NCBI RefSeq assembly: GCF_014638275.1
Contig: NZ_BMFJ01000001.1
Location: forward strand, 2,592,338-2,656,337
Direction: 5' to 3'
DNA from: Primorskyibacter flagellatus
Lineage (GTDB): Bacteria > Pseudomonadota > Alphaproteobacteria > Rhodobacterales > Rhodobacteraceae
Length of the DNA: 64,000 nt
The notes beneath the pieces are model-generated. The model searched no databases, was not told the origin of the DNA, and was given only the letters and a program-made list of their open reading frames with translations. Of this stretch, positions 41,598-50,727 are shown in pieces. Positions within the stretch are counted from its first letter, which is position 1; every line of letters starts with the position of its first letter. The position numbers and the translations under genes were made by a program.

Positions 41598-42356
41598 TTA
41601 CAGGTTCATGCCGCCCGAGGCCTCGATCCGCTGGCCGGTGATCCAGTTGGAGGGCGACAGGACCAGCGCCGCCATGGCCGGGCCGATGTCGGAGGGCAGA
41701 CCGACGCGGCCCAGGGCGGTGACCCCGGCGACATGGGCGTTGAGGTCGGCATTGTCGCGGACGGCGCCCCCGCCGAAGTCGGTTTCGATGGCGCCGGGGG
41801 CGAAGGCGTTGACGGAGATGCCCCGGTCGCCCAGTTCCCTCGCCTGATAGCGGGTCATCACCTCTACCGCGCCCTTCATCGCGGCGTAGGCGGAATAGCC
41901 GGGCATGGAGAACCGCGTCAGTCCCGAGGAGACGTTGAGGATGCGCCCGCCGTCCGCGATCAGGGGCAGGAGGGTCTGTGTCAGCAGGTAGGGGCCCTTG
42001 AGATGTTCGCCGTACATCCGGTCGAGCGAGTCGGCGTCGGTATCGGCGTAGGGCACGAAGACGCCCGAGCCCGCGTTGTTGATCAGCCCGTCGATGCGGT
42101 CGCGCCCCATCCCGGCGAGGGCGTCGCGCAGGGTGTCGGCGAAGGTCGCGAAGGTTCCGGGCTGCCCGATGTCGAGCCTGAAGGCGCGGGCCATGCGGCC
42201 CTCTGCCTCGACCGCGGTGACGGCGGTGGCTGCCTGCGCGGCGTTGGAGTGGTAGGTGAGGATCACATCCGCCCCGCCAGCGGCAAGGGCGAGGGCAGCC
42301 GCGCGTCCCAGGCCGCGCGAGCCGCCGGTGACGAGGATCAGGGGAGATTGGGTCAT
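41598..42356 (-). CDS. SDR family oxidoreductase
   Basis: A 252-residue classical short-chain dehydrogenase. The cofactor motif TGGSRGLGRAAALALA starts at residue 10, NNAGSG follows beta-4, and the catalytic Ser-Tyr-Lys set is in VSSGLTRF and YSAYAAMKGA. R-containing SNAAQ after beta-2 suggests NADP preference is possible but not proven. Substrate unknown. It is divergent from an AraC-type regulator gene 148 bases away, an arrangement in which the regulator commonly controls the dehydrogenase. Confidence 0.93.
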   Translation of the reverse strand: MTQSPLILVTGGSRGLGRAAALALAAGGADVILTYHSNAAQAATAVTAVEAEGRMARAFRLDIGQPGTFATFADTLRDALAGMGRDRIDGLINNAGSGVFVPYADTDADSLDRMYGEHLKGPYLLTQTLLPLIADGGRILNVSSGLTRFSMPGYSAYAAMKGAVEVMTRYQARELGDRGISVNAFAPGAIETDFGGGAVRDNADLNAHVAGVTALGRVGLPSDIGPAMAALVLSPSNWITGQRIEASGGMNL

Positions 42357-42504
42357 GTCGGGTCCTTTCGATCAATCCGATGCTCCGGTATCTGCGGCCC
42401 GACGCCGCGGATTGCCTGCCGGTTCCTCGGCAGGATCTGCCCGATCCTCCGAAACTCGGGTCACGGCACTTTGCCTGCACCGCCTGCGCGGGGTAGAACG
42501 GGGC

Positions 42505-43416
42505 ATGACGACGACCACCCCATTTGCCGACCTTCACGCCGGACTGGCCGCGGCGGTACTGCGCCATGCGGATGCCGGGGCGATGCCGGAGGAGCCGACG
42601 GAGACGGCCCTGCCCGGCCTGTTCCTGACCCGCGCGCGGGCGCCGCAGAAATTCGACCTGACGTGGTACGAGCCGGTGTTCTGCCTGGTTCTGCAGGGGC
42701 GGAAGGAAAGCGATCTGGGCCACCGGCGCGTGCATTTCGCCGAGGGGACCTCGCTCATCATCGGGCTGGAGATGCCGGCCGTGCCGGAAGTCACCGTGGC
42801 GAGCGCGGGGAAGCCCTATCTCGCTGTTGGCGTGGGGATCCGGCTGTCCCTGCTGCGGGAACTGGCGGCCGAGATCGGGCCGGACCGTCTGCAGACGGCG
42901 CGGGAAGACGCCGTGTCATCGGGGGCGGCGGAAGAGGAGATCGTGGATGTCTGCCGCCGGATGGTGGCGGCGTTGGACAGCCCGGTCGCGGCACGGACCC
43001 TTGGCGAGGGGCTGCTGCGCGAGGTCCATTTCCGTCTGCTGCTGGCGGAACACGGCGGGATGCTGCGCGAACTTGCCATGGCGGACAGCCAGGTCAGCCG
43101 GATCGCCCGCAGCATCGCGGTGCTGCGGCGGCGGTTCCGCGACAAGGTCACGGTCGGCGAACTGGCCGCCGAGGCCGGGATGAGCGCGTCGAGTTTTCAC
43201 GACAGGTTCCGCAGCGCCACCGGGTCGACCCCGCTGCAGTACCGCAAGCGGCTGCGGATGATCGAGGCGCATCGGCTGCTGGCGCAGGGGCGGGCGGTCA
43301 CGGAAACGGCGTTCTCCGTCGGGTACGAAAGCCCGACGCAGTTTGCACGGGAATTCAAGGCGGAATTCGGCGAGCCGCCCTCGGCCCGGCGCGGCGTTCT
43401 GGCGGGGGCTGCCTGA
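42505..43416 (+). CDS. AraC family transcriptional regulator
   Basis: A 303-residue regulator. Residues about 20-180 form the AraC_N-type cupin effector domain (EPVFCLVLQGRKESDLGHRR, GTSLIIGLEMPAVPEVTVAS). Residues about 200-295 form the two helix-turn-helix motifs (VTVGELAAEAGMSASSFHDR and AVTETAFSVGYESPTQFARE). The effector is unknown. It is divergent from the SDR gene, its likely target. The frame extends upstream across the shared promoter region, so ATG 42505 is taken as start. Confidence 0.93.
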   Translation: MTTTTPFADLHAGLAAAVLRHADAGAMPEEPTETALPGLFLTRARAPQKFDLTWYEPVFCLVLQGRKESDLGHRRVHFAEGTSLIIGLEMPAVPEVTVASAGKPYLAVGVGIRLSLLRELAAEIGPDRLQTAREDAVSSGAAEEEIVDVCRRMVAALDSPVAARTLGEGLLREVHFRLLLAEHGGMLRELAMADSQVSRIARSIAVLRRRFRDKVTVGELAAEAGMSASSFHDRFRSATGSTPLQYRKRLRMIEAHRLLAQGRAVTETAFSVGYESPTQFAREFKAEFGEPPSARRGVLAGAA

Positions 43417-43424
43417 GGCGGTCC

Positions 43425-44021
43425 TTACCGGATCTCGACCCCGGCCTGCGCCATCCCTTCCATCGCCGCCTTTAGCGACCCGTCAAGGTCGATGCCGCGG
43501 CAGAGGTCGGTGCGCACGGTGACCTTGAAGCCGAGCCGCGCCGCGTCGACGGCGGAGAAGTTCACGCAGAAATCCGTTGCCAGCCCGACCATCGTCAGGT
43601 CGTCGATGCCGCGGGTTCTCAGGTAGCCCTCCAGCCCGGTCGGGGTGCTGTGATCGTTTTCGAAGAAGGCGGAGTAGCTGTCGATCGCCGGATCGAAACC
43701 CTTGCGGACCACCAGATCAGCGCGGTCCGTCGTCAGGTCGGGGTGGAACTGCGCCCCCAGTGACCCCTGAATGCAGTGGTCGGGCCAGAGCACCTGCGGG
43801 CCGTAGGTCATTTCCGTCATGTCGAAGGGCGATGCACCGGGATGGGAGGAGGCGAAGGAGGAATGCCCCGCCGGATGCCAGTCCTGCGTCAGGATCACCG
43901 CCGGGAATTCGGTCATCAGCGCGTTGATGCCGGGGACGATGGCGTCGCCTTCCTGCACCGCAAGCGCCCCACCGGGGCAGAAATCCGTCTGGACGTCGAT
44001 GACGATGAGCGCGCGTGTCAT
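43425..44021 (-). CDS. pncA: nicotinamidase
   Basis: A 198-residue isochorismatase-fold hydrolase. It opens ALIVIDVQTDFCPGGALAVQ, with the catalytic Asp. DWHPAGHSSFASSH supplies the metal-binding Asp and His residues, VRKGFDP the catalytic Lys and ATDFCVNFSAVDAARLG the nucleophilic Cys. It deamidates nicotinamide to nicotinate, the substrate of the pncB product encoded nearby. Pyrazinamidase activity is usual in the family. Confidence 0.96.
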   Translation of the reverse strand: MTRALIVIDVQTDFCPGGALAVQEGDAIVPGINALMTEFPAVILTQDWHPAGHSSFASSHPGASPFDMTEMTYGPQVLWPDHCIQGSLGAQFHPDLTTDRADLVVRKGFDPAIDSYSAFFENDHSTPTGLEGYLRTRGIDDLTMVGLATDFCVNFSAVDAARLGFKVTVRTDLCRGIDLDGSLKAAMEGMAQAGVEIR

Positions 44022-44169
44022 GTGGTTTTCCTTCCCCGGACCCGGCGGACCGTAGCAGGCGGGGGGCGGGCGTCAATCTTGGTGCGCCGGTGCAGGGGCG
44101 GTGTGCCGCCGCCCGCGATGGACGGGGGACGATGGTGGCTTACCTGTCTGGCAACACAGGAGATGAGAC

Positions 44170-44721
44170 ATGAGCACACTGAACATCGTCGGACTTGTCG
44201 GGTCCCTGCGCCGCGGCGCGTTTACCCGGCAGATGATGGAGACCCTGCCCGACCTTGCACCCGAAGGCATGCGGATCACCCTTGCCGACATCGGCCACCT
44301 GCCCTTCTACAACGAGGATCTGAAAGAGGACGGCAAGGGCCCTGAAGCGGTGCGCGCCTTCAACCGCCTGATCGGAGAGGCCGACGGTCTGATCGTCGGA
44401 TCCCCGGAATACAACCGGTCGCCCCCGGCGGTGCTGAAGAACGCGATCGACTGGCTGTCGAAGGAACCGGAGGCGGTGCTGGCGGGCAAGCCGGTGATGA
44501 TCGCCACGCAATCGCCCGGCCAGCTTGGCGGGATCCTGTCGAACTATCACCTGCGGCAGGTGCTGTCGGTGACCGGAGCGATCTTCATCACCGGCGGAGA
44601 GGTCGCAATCACCGGCATCGGCAAGAAGGTTTCGGACGGGAAGATCAGCGATACCGACACGCGGGATTACCTGACCTCGCACCTGCGCAGGCTGTCGGCA
44701 CTGATCGAGGCGCATCGGTAA
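44170..44721 (+). CDS. NADPH-dependent FMN reductase family protein
   Basis: A 183-residue flavodoxin-like reductase. The phosphate-binding GLVGSLRRGAFTRQM loop is near residue 8 and the family signature GSPEYNRSPPAVLKNAID starts near residue 77. Such proteins reduce FMN, quinones, azo dyes or chromate with NAD(P)H. ACAGGAGATGAGAC precedes the ATG. It is divergent from pncA across about 148 bases and begins a separate unit, with trhO 69 bases downstream. Confidence 0.9.
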   Translation: MSTLNIVGLVGSLRRGAFTRQMMETLPDLAPEGMRITLADIGHLPFYNEDLKEDGKGPEAVRAFNRLIGEADGLIVGSPEYNRSPPAVLKNAIDWLSKEPEAVLAGKPVMIATQSPGQLGGILSNYHLRQVLSVTGAIFITGGEVAITGIGKKVSDGKISDTDTRDYLTSHLRRLSALIEAHR

Positions 44722-44790
44722 GCGGTTTCGCCAGCCGGGCGGGCGGCCCGCCACTTGCGCGCGGGGCAGACGGGTCGTAGATCGCGGGGC

Positions 44791-45702
44791 ATGTTCACCG
44801 TCGCCGCGCTTTATCATTTCACCCGGTTTCCCGACCCGGCCGCCCTGCGCGGGCCGCTGCTGGACCTTTGTCTGGCAGAGGGGGTGACGGGAACGCTGCT
44901 GCTGGCCGGCGAGGGGATCAACGGCACCATCGCAGGCACGCGCGCCGGGATCGACGCGGTGCTGGCGCATGTCCGTGCCCTGCCCGGCTGCGCGGGGCTG
45001 GAGTGGAAGGAAAGCACAGCGGCGGACCAGCCCTTCGGCCGGATGAAGGTCCGCCTGAAGAAGGAGATCGTGACCATGGGTCAGCCGGATGTCGATCCGC
45101 TGGCCCGCGTCGGCCACTATGTTGACCCGGCGGACTGGAACGCGCTGATCCGGGCGCCGGACGTGGCGGTGATCGACACCCGCAACGACTACGAGGTCGC
45201 GATCGGCACCTTCGAGGGTGCGGTGGATCCGCAGACCGAGAGCTTCCGTGATTTCCCGGCGTGGTGGGAGGCGAACAAGGCGCGGTTCCACAACAAGCGG
45301 ATCGCGATGTTCTGCACCGGCGGTATCCGGTGCGAGAAGTCGACGAACTATCTGCTCGGCCAGGGGGTGGAGGAGGTCTATCACCTGAGGGGCGGCATCC
45401 TGAAATACCTCGAGGAAATCCCCGAGGCAGAGAGTGCCTGGCAGGGCGACTGCTTTGTCTTTGACGGCCGCGTTTCGGTCGGGCACGGGCTGGCGGAGGG
45501 GCCGCACGAGCTCTGCCACGCCTGCCGCCGCCCGATCCTGCCCGAGGACCGCGCGCGCCCGGGTTACGAGCACGGGGTGTCCTGCCATCTCTGCGTCGAT
45601 CGGACCTCTGACGCGGACAAGGCGCGGTTCCGGGAGCGGCAGAAGCAGATCGCCCTGGCGCGGCAGCGCGGCGAGCGGCATCTCGGACGGGCGGAGGGCT
45701 GA
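44791..45702 (+). CDS. trhO: tRNA U34 hydroxylase TrhO (rhodanese-related)
   Basis: A 303-residue TrhO/YceA protein. Residues 1-95 form the N-terminal acylphosphatase-like domain ([20 protein letters not shown]). Residues about 125-225 form the rhodanese domain with active-site Cys in [17 protein letters not shown]. The C-terminal segment holds a Cys-rich cluster (CHACRRPI ... HGVSCHLC) that probably binds zinc. It hydroxylates uridine 34 of certain tRNAs to 5-hydroxyuridine without O2 requirement typical of other routes. ATG 44791 is chosen over an upstream start because residue 1 begins the conserved part. Confidence 0.94.
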   Translation: MFTVAALYHFTRFPDPAALRGPLLDLCLAEGVTGTLLLAGEGINGTIAGTRAGIDAVLAHVRALPGCAGLEWKESTAADQPFGRMKVRLKKEIVTMGQPDVDPLARVGHYVDPADWNALIRAPDVAVIDTRNDYEVAIGTFEGAVDPQTESFRDFPAWWEANKARFHNKRIAMFCTGGIRCEKSTNYLLGQGVEEVYHLRGGILKYLEEIPEAESAWQGDCFVFDGRVSVGHGLAEGPHELCHACRRPILPEDRARPGYEHGVSCHLCVDRTSDADKARFRERQKQIALARQRGERHLGRAEG

Positions 45703-45731
45703 GGGACGCGCCTTGCGGCGCGCGGCCTCCG

Positions 45732-45755
45732 GCGAGGATATTTCGGAGGCAAAAG
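45732..45755 (-). repeat. dispersed intergenic motif, copy 4 (reverse, diverged)
   Basis: On the minus strand GCTTTTGCCTCCGAAATATC followed by CTCG aligns with the TTGCC..GAAATACTCC core of the motif at 20911-20934. It lies in the 80-base gap between the convergent ends of trhO and an MFS gene, like the other copies at gene ends. Confidence 0.35.
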
Positions 45756-45782
45756 CGCGGGCGGCGGCGCGCCCTGCCCCGG

Positions 45783-46997
45783 TCAGGCCAGCACGGCCCC
45801 GGCGCGGCGGGTGCGCAGCAGGATCATCAGCACGATGCCGAAGTTCAGCAGGTTCCAGGCGATGCCGTTGACGAAGGCGAGGAAGTAGCTGCCCGAGACG
45901 TCGTAGATCCAGCCCGACATCCAGCCGCCAAGCGCCATGCCGACGATGGTGGTCATGATGACCAGCCCGACCCGCGACCCGGCCTCGCGCGCGGGGAGGT
46001 ATTCGCGCACGATCACCGCGTAGCTGGGGACGATCCCGCCCTGGGAAAGGCCGAAGATGGCGGAAACGAGGTAGAGCGAGGTCAGGCCGCCCGACGGCAG
46101 GTAGAGCACCAGCGCCATGGTCTGCAGGGCGGAGCCGATGAGCAGCGTGCGCACCCCTCCGATCCGGTCGGCGACGAGGCCGGAGACGACGCGGGACACG
46201 ACGCCGCCAAGCAGCATGAGGGAGAGCATCTGCCCCCCGACCGCCGGGCCGTAGCCGAGGTCGACGCAGAAGGCGACGATATGAACCTGCGGCATCGCCA
46301 TCGCGACGCAGCAGCCGATCCCGGCCAGTCCAAGCAGCAGGGTCAGGGCGTTCGGCGAGAAGCCCGAGGATTTGGCACGCGCAAGGCTGATGCGGTCGGA
46401 CTGGGCGGCGGCCTCGTCCGGCAGCCGGCGGCGGAGGAAGAGCGCGCCGGGGATGACGGTGACGAGGAGGACGATGCCGAGCACGGTGTAGGCGGCGCGC
46501 CAGCCCCCCGTCGCAAGAACGCCCGACAGGACCAGTGGCCAGAACGCGCCGGAGAGGTAGTTGCCAGACGCGATCAGCGCCACCGCGATGCCGCGCCGCT
46601 TCAGGAACCAGAGCGAGACGTCGGCGATCAGGGGGGCGAAACAGGCGGCGGCCCCGAACCCGACGGCGAGGTGCAGCAGCGTGACCGGCAGGATCCCCGG
46701 CATAGCCGCCGCGCCGAGAAAGCCGAGCGCCTGCATGACCGCCGCGCCGATCAGGGCGTAGGCGACACCGTAGCGGTCGACGATCCGGCCGATCAGCCCG
46801 TTGCCGATGGCGAAACCCGCCATGGTCAGCGTGTAGGGCAGGGTCGCGTCCGCGCGGGCGAGCGAGAATTCCGACGCGATGGAGGGCAGCACGACGATCA
46901 CCGCCCACATGCCGACGTTGCCGACAATGGCGATGGCCAGCGACAGCATGAGCCGTCGCCAGGAATATCCGCTGTCGAGAATGTCCTCGTCTCCCAT
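45783..46997 (-). CDS. MFS transporter (oxalate/formate antiporter-like)
   Basis: A 404-residue twelve-helix major facilitator. It starts SWRRLMLSLAIAIVGNVGMW, has the motif-A-like GRIVDRYGVAYALIG loop after helix 2 and a second one at LVADRIGGVRTLLIG. SSGFSPNALTLLLGL opens the second half. The pattern resembles monocarboxylate or oxalate/formate-type MFS proteins; substrate unknown. The frame extends 12 codons upstream; ATG 46997 is chosen since GGGCGGCCC-rich sequence before it is non-coding. Divergent from a cyclase family gene 98 bases away. Confidence 0.88.
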   Translation of the reverse strand: MGDEDILDSGYSWRRLMLSLAIAIVGNVGMWAVIVVLPSIASEFSLARADATLPYTLTMAGFAIGNGLIGRIVDRYGVAYALIGAAVMQALGFLGAAAMPGILPVTLLHLAVGFGAAACFAPLIADVSLWFLKRRGIAVALIASGNYLSGAFWPLVLSGVLATGGWRAAYTVLGIVLLVTVIPGALFLRRRLPDEAAAQSDRISLARAKSSGFSPNALTLLLGLAGIGCCVAMAMPQVHIVAFCVDLGYGPAVGGQMLSLMLLGGVVSRVVSGLVADRIGGVRTLLIGSALQTMALVLYLPSGGLTSLYLVSAIFGLSQGGIVPSYAVIVREYLPAREAGSRVGLVIMTTIVGMALGGWMSGWIYDVSGSYFLAFVNGIAWNLLNFGIVLMILLRTRRAGAVLA

Positions 46998-47095
46998 GGC
47001 GCGGACGCTAGGGCCGCCCCCTGCCCTCCACAATCGGAAAATCGGTGCGCAGAAGCGCAGTTGCGGCTAGCGTCGGGTGCAAAGGGAGGCCTCTC

Positions 47096-47863
47096 ATGAA
47101 ACTCATCGATCTAGCCCGTCCGCTGGAGAACACGCCCCATGCCGACCCGCCGGGGCTGGCGCCGGCGATCACCTATCTGTCGCATGACCAGACCGCCGAC
47201 ATGATCCTGAAGTACTTTCCCGGCGTGACGCGCGACGGATTGCCGGGTGGCGAAGGCTGGGCGGTGGAGCGGATCCAGGTCTCGACCCACAACGGCACGC
47301 ATCTGGACGCGCCCTATCATTACCATTCGACGATGGACGGCGGGGCGCGGGCGATCACCATCGACGAGGTGCCGCTGGAGTGGTGCATCGGGCCGGGCGT
47401 GAAGCTGGACTTCCGGCATCTGCCGGACGGGCATGTGGTTACGGAGGACGAGGTCGCGGAGGAGTTCGACCGGATCGGGCATGACCTGCAGCCGGGCGAC
47501 ATCGTGCTGGTGAACACCGCCGCCGGGGCGGCCTATGGCACGGCAGAGTACGTGGCCACGGGGTGCGGCATGGGCCACGCGGCGACCTGCTGGATGACCG
47601 AGCGGGGGATGCGGGTCTGCGGCACCGACGCCTGGAGCTGGGATGCGCCCTTCGTGCACACGGCCCGGAAGGTGGCGGAAACCGGCGATGCCTCCCTGAT
47701 TTGGGAGGGGCACCGGGCGGGGATGGTGCGCGGTTATTGCCACATGGAGAAGCTGGCCAATCTCGACCAGCTTCCCGCGACCGGGTTCCAGGTGCAGTGC
47801 TTTCCGGTGAAGATCAGGGCGGCCTCGGCCGGGTGGTGCAGGCCGGTGGCGATGCTGCCCTGA
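47096..47863 (+). CDS. cyclase family metal-dependent hydrolase (kynurenine formamidase-like)
   Basis: A 255-residue cyclase-family (PF04199) protein. The metal-binding motif STHNGTHLDAPYHYHST near residue 62 carries the conserved His/Asp residues, and GIDIVLVNTAAG/CGTDAWSWDAP-type sequence follows (DIVLVNTAAGAAYG, RVCGTDAWSWDAPFVHTARK). Relatives hydrolyse N-formylkynurenine, isatin or other cyclic imides. AAGGGAGG precedes the ATG. It is divergent from an MFS gene, perhaps its transporter. Confidence 0.85.
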   Translation: MKLIDLARPLENTPHADPPGLAPAITYLSHDQTADMILKYFPGVTRDGLPGGEGWAVERIQVSTHNGTHLDAPYHYHSTMDGGARAITIDEVPLEWCIGPGVKLDFRHLPDGHVVTEDEVAEEFDRIGHDLQPGDIVLVNTAAGAAYGTAEYVATGCGMGHAATCWMTERGMRVCGTDAWSWDAPFVHTARKVAETGDASLIWEGHRAGMVRGYCHMEKLANLDQLPATGFQVQCFPVKIRAASAGWCRPVAMLP

Positions 47864-47867
47864 CCGG

Positions 47868-48362
47868 TCAGGTCATGCGGGACAGCAGGTTTGTCTTCCA
47901 CCAGACCTGGTGGACGATGACAGCCGCGATATGCAGGACGACGATGATCTGGAGCAGGGTCGTCATCGTTTCATGCGCGCCCGCCGCCGCGCCGACCTGG
48001 CCGAACCACGCGACCAGACCGGACAGGGGGATCAGGATCAGCAGGGCATAGATCGCCCAGTGGGCCAGTTTCGACAGGGTGCGAAACGGCGCGGGTTCGG
48101 CCACGGGCGGGGGCGGTACGCCGTCGCGCAGGCGCAGGACGATCCGGGCGAGGGCCAGCAGCAGGACAGCAGAGCCGATCACGACATGGGCAACGGAGGT
48201 CACGGTCCAGGGCATCGCGCCGGTGTCCATCAGGGTGTGGAACAGGCGGCCCATGGCGTCGAACAGAAAGTACTGGAAGACCAGCAGCAGGACGACGGCC
48301 CAGTGCAGCGACTTCTGCAGGGCGGTGAAGCCCGCGGCGGCGGGGGTTGCGGTTGCGGTCAT
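47868..48362 (-). CDS. cytochrome b561-type membrane protein
   Basis: A 164-residue di-heme cytochrome b561. Four membrane segments carry the heme-ligand histidines: LHWAVVLLLVFQYFLFDA, SVAHVVIGSAVLLLALARI, KLAHWAIYALLILIPLSG and VVLHIAAVIVHQVWWK. It probably passes electrons between periplasmic or quinone donors and acceptors; some members reduce superoxide. It ends 4 bases after the convergent cyclase gene. AAGGAGAGACCC precedes the ATG. Confidence 0.92.
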   Translation of the reverse strand: MTATATPAAAGFTALQKSLHWAVVLLLVFQYFLFDAMGRLFHTLMDTGAMPWTVTSVAHVVIGSAVLLLALARIVLRLRDGVPPPPVAEPAPFRTLSKLAHWAIYALLILIPLSGLVAWFGQVGAAAGAHETMTTLLQIIVVLHIAAVIVHQVWWKTNLLSRMT

Positions 48363-48490
48363 CCGGGTCTCTCCTTCGATCTTGTCGGAAGGTGATACGC
48401 GCGGGCACGGCGGTTCTGTCGCGGGGATGCGTCCACAGCAGGGCCGGATCGCTGCAAGGGCGAGGATGCGGATTGCGTGTTGGGGGAAAC

Positions 48491-48567
48491 TGGTCGGAGT
48501 GAGAGGATTCGAACCTCCGACCCCCTGCTCCCGAAGCAGGTGCGCTACCAGGCTGCGCTACACTCCG
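48491..48567 (-). tRNA. tRNA-Pro(CGG)
   Basis: Read on the minus strand, CGGAGTG opens a complete 77-nt cloverleaf. The acceptor stem is 7 bp with CACTCCG, the D arm contains AGCCTGGTAGC, the anticodon loop is TTCGGGA (anticodon CGG, proline), the T arm is GGAGGTTCGAATCCTCT, and the 3' end is ACCA. The CCA end is encoded in the genome. Confidence 0.97.
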
Positions 48568-48647
48568 ACCGTGAGGCTGCGGGGTAGCGCCTTTGCCTCA
48601 GCTTGGCAAGGGGGTTTTGGCCGGGTTTTCCCGATTCACCCGGGGTG

Positions 48648-49544
48648 TCACGGACGGCGGGCCGGGAGGGGGACGGGGACCTCCTCCTCCGCCTTGCGAC
48701 CGGCTTCTCGGAACACGATGTAGAGCCCCGATCCGATGATGAGCACCGCGCCGATCAGCGTCGGCCCCTCGGGCCATTCTCCGAAGAAGACAGCGCCGAA
48801 GAGCGTGCCCCAGATCAGCTGGGAATACTGCATGGGCGCGACCAGCCCGGCCTCTCCGCGCTTGAAGCCCTCGATCAGGCAGAGCATGGCGGAGAAGCTG
48901 AGAAAGGCGAGGATGGCGAGACCGCCGAAGGTGGCCCCGGTCAGCGGGCGGAAGTCGAACGGCAGGACAACGGCGAGGATCAGCACGATGCCGAGCATCG
49001 GGTAGAGGATCATCAGCGGCAGCCGTTCCTCGGGCCCGATGCGGCGGGCAGTGATGTGGACCATGGCGTTCCCGGCGGCGGAGAGCAGCGCGGCGACATG
49101 ACCCAGACCGATCGGCGCGGAGCCGGGCTGAAGCACCACGATCACGCCGATCAGCCCGACGATCACCGCCGAGGCGCGTCGCCAGCGCAGGGTTTCGCCC
49201 AGGATCGGCACGGCGAGCACGGTGATGATGAGCGGGGCGGCGAAGAGGATGGTGTAGGTTTCGGCCAGCGGCAGGACGAGGAAGGCATAGAAGGCGCCAA
49301 GCGTGGCGACCAGCACCGACAGGACGCGCACGGCCATCCAGCCGGGATTGGCGGGGCGCAGGGTGCCGGGGGATGTGTCGGCGATCAGCAGGGCGACCAC
49401 GAAGGGAATGCCGAGCAGGTAGGCGAAGAAGGCGATCTGCACCGCCGGCAGCCCGGCGCCGAGCGCCTTTATCAGCGCATCATGGGCGGAGTAGAGCGCG
49501 CAGCCGGCGAGGGCGAGCAGGATGCCTTGGATATTGCGGGACAT
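48648..49544 (-). CDS. EamA/DMT superfamily transporter
   Basis: A 298-residue ten-helix DMT protein. It starts QGILLALAGCALYSAHDALI and ends with a charged cytoplasmic tail. Repeat blocks FYAFLVLPLAETYTILFAAP and VAPMQYSQLIWGTLFGAVFF mark the two EamA halves. It is a clear paralogue of the exporter at 50728-51681, with which it shares PMQYSQ, SGLYIVFRE and the ALYSAHD/ALFSTHD start. Substrate unknown. ATG 49544 preferred over a start 19 codons upstream without conservation. Confidence 0.9.
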   Translation of the reverse strand: MSRNIQGILLALAGCALYSAHDALIKALGAGLPAVQIAFFAYLLGIPFVVALLIADTSPGTLRPANPGWMAVRVLSVLVATLGAFYAFLVLPLAETYTILFAAPLIITVLAVPILGETLRWRRASAVIVGLIGVIVVLQPGSAPIGLGHVAALLSAAGNAMVHITARRIGPEERLPLMILYPMLGIVLILAVVLPFDFRPLTGATFGGLAILAFLSFSAMLCLIEGFKRGEAGLVAPMQYSQLIWGTLFGAVFFGEWPEGPTLIGAVLIIGSGLYIVFREAGRKAEEEVPVPLPARRP

Positions 49545-49659
49545 GGGGGCTCCGGAGGCGTGGTCGGGTCCACCCTTGGCGGAGGAGCCCTTCGGGGGCA
49601 AGAGGTTGATGTTTGCGGCACGCTCGGGTCTGATCGGGTGCGGCTATGGAGGGGACGAC

Positions 49660-50586
49660 ATGAAGATCGCGATCATGGGCGCCGGGGCGCTTGGCGGGTA
49701 TTTCGGCGCGCGGCTGGCGCAGGCGGGGCATGACGTCTGGTTCATCGCGCGCGGCGCGCATCTGGCGGCGATGCAGGCGGGCGGGCTGCGGGTCATCAGC
49801 CCCAAGGGCGACATGGTGCTGGACCCGGTGCAGGCGGTCGGCGATCCGGCAGAGGTCGGGGTGGCCGACGTGGTGCTGTTCATGGTCAAGAACCGTGACG
49901 TGGAAAGCGCGGGAGACCAGATTCACCCGATGCTGGGGCCGGAGACCTTTGTCGTCACCTGCCAGAACGGGGTTTCGGCCTGGGAGCGGCTTGGCACGGC
50001 AATCGGAGCGGAGCGGGTGGTGCCCGGCGTGGCGCGCATCCCTGGCGAAATCTCCGAACCCGGCGTTATCCGCCATACCGCGCCGATGGACACGCTGATC
50101 TTCGGAGAGACCGACGGGTCGCGGTCCGCCCGCGTGGACCGGCTGCACGAGGCGCTTGCGGCAGCGGGGACGACTCCGGTGGTGGCGGGGAACATCCTGC
50201 ACGAGCTCTGGGGCAAGTTCTGTTCGCAGAGCGCGCTGGCCACGCTGACCACCCTGATGCAATGCGACATCGGCCCGATCCGCGACTGCCCGGAGTCCGC
50301 CAAGCTGTTCCGCGACGCGATCGCAGAGGCGGAGCGCGTCGGGCGCGCGGTGGTGGACGGCCTGCCGGAGGACATGCTGGAGCGGGACTGGGCCTTCGTG
50401 TCGAGCCTGCCGCCGACGATGCATGCCTCCATGCTGGACGATTTCCGGCGCGGGAAGCCGCTGGAGCACGAGTATCTGAGCGGCGACGTCGTCCGGCTTG
50501 GCGCGCGCCACGGGGTTCCTACGCCCATCCATTCGGTGCTGTATGCGGCGCTGAAACCGGCGGCGGACCGGCTGGCGGCGGGGTAG
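49660..50586 (+). CDS. panE: ketopantoate reductase family protein (2-dehydropantoate 2-reductase)
   Basis: A 308-residue ApbA/PanE-type NADPH-dependent reductase. The cofactor motif is KIAIMGAGALGGYFGARLAQ, QNGVSAWERL follows the fifth strand, and ELWGKFCSQSALATLTTLM contains the catalytic Lys region. The typical role is reduction of 2-dehydropantoate in pantothenate synthesis, but many alphaproteobacterial paralogues have other substrates, so the function is family-level. It is sandwiched between two oppositely directed DMT paralogues. GGAGGGGACGAC precedes the ATG. Confidence 0.85.
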   Translation: MKIAIMGAGALGGYFGARLAQAGHDVWFIARGAHLAAMQAGGLRVISPKGDMVLDPVQAVGDPAEVGVADVVLFMVKNRDVESAGDQIHPMLGPETFVVTCQNGVSAWERLGTAIGAERVVPGVARIPGEISEPGVIRHTAPMDTLIFGETDGSRSARVDRLHEALAAAGTTPVVAGNILHELWGKFCSQSALATLTTLMQCDIGPIRDCPESAKLFRDAIAEAERVGRAVVDGLPEDMLERDWAFVSSLPPTMHASMLDDFRRGKPLEHEYLSGDVVRLGARHGVPTPIHSVLYAALKPAADRLAAG

Positions 50587-50727
50587 GGTCGCCGCGGGTA
50601 TGACGATCCGGGGAGCGTCCGGGTGTTTTCGTTCGCCCCTTTCCTGACCTTCCCCTTCACCCCCTCCGTGACCCGCCCCCCTCGCAGGGGGTGGGACGCG
50701 CATCGGGCGGGTGTTTCGCGCGGGCCC

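Noticed and set aside
44140..46908. 922-codon minus-strand open frame spanning three genes
   Set aside because: It overlaps trhO, the FMN reductase and the MFS gene in other frames, is Arg/Pro/His-rich and has no motif.
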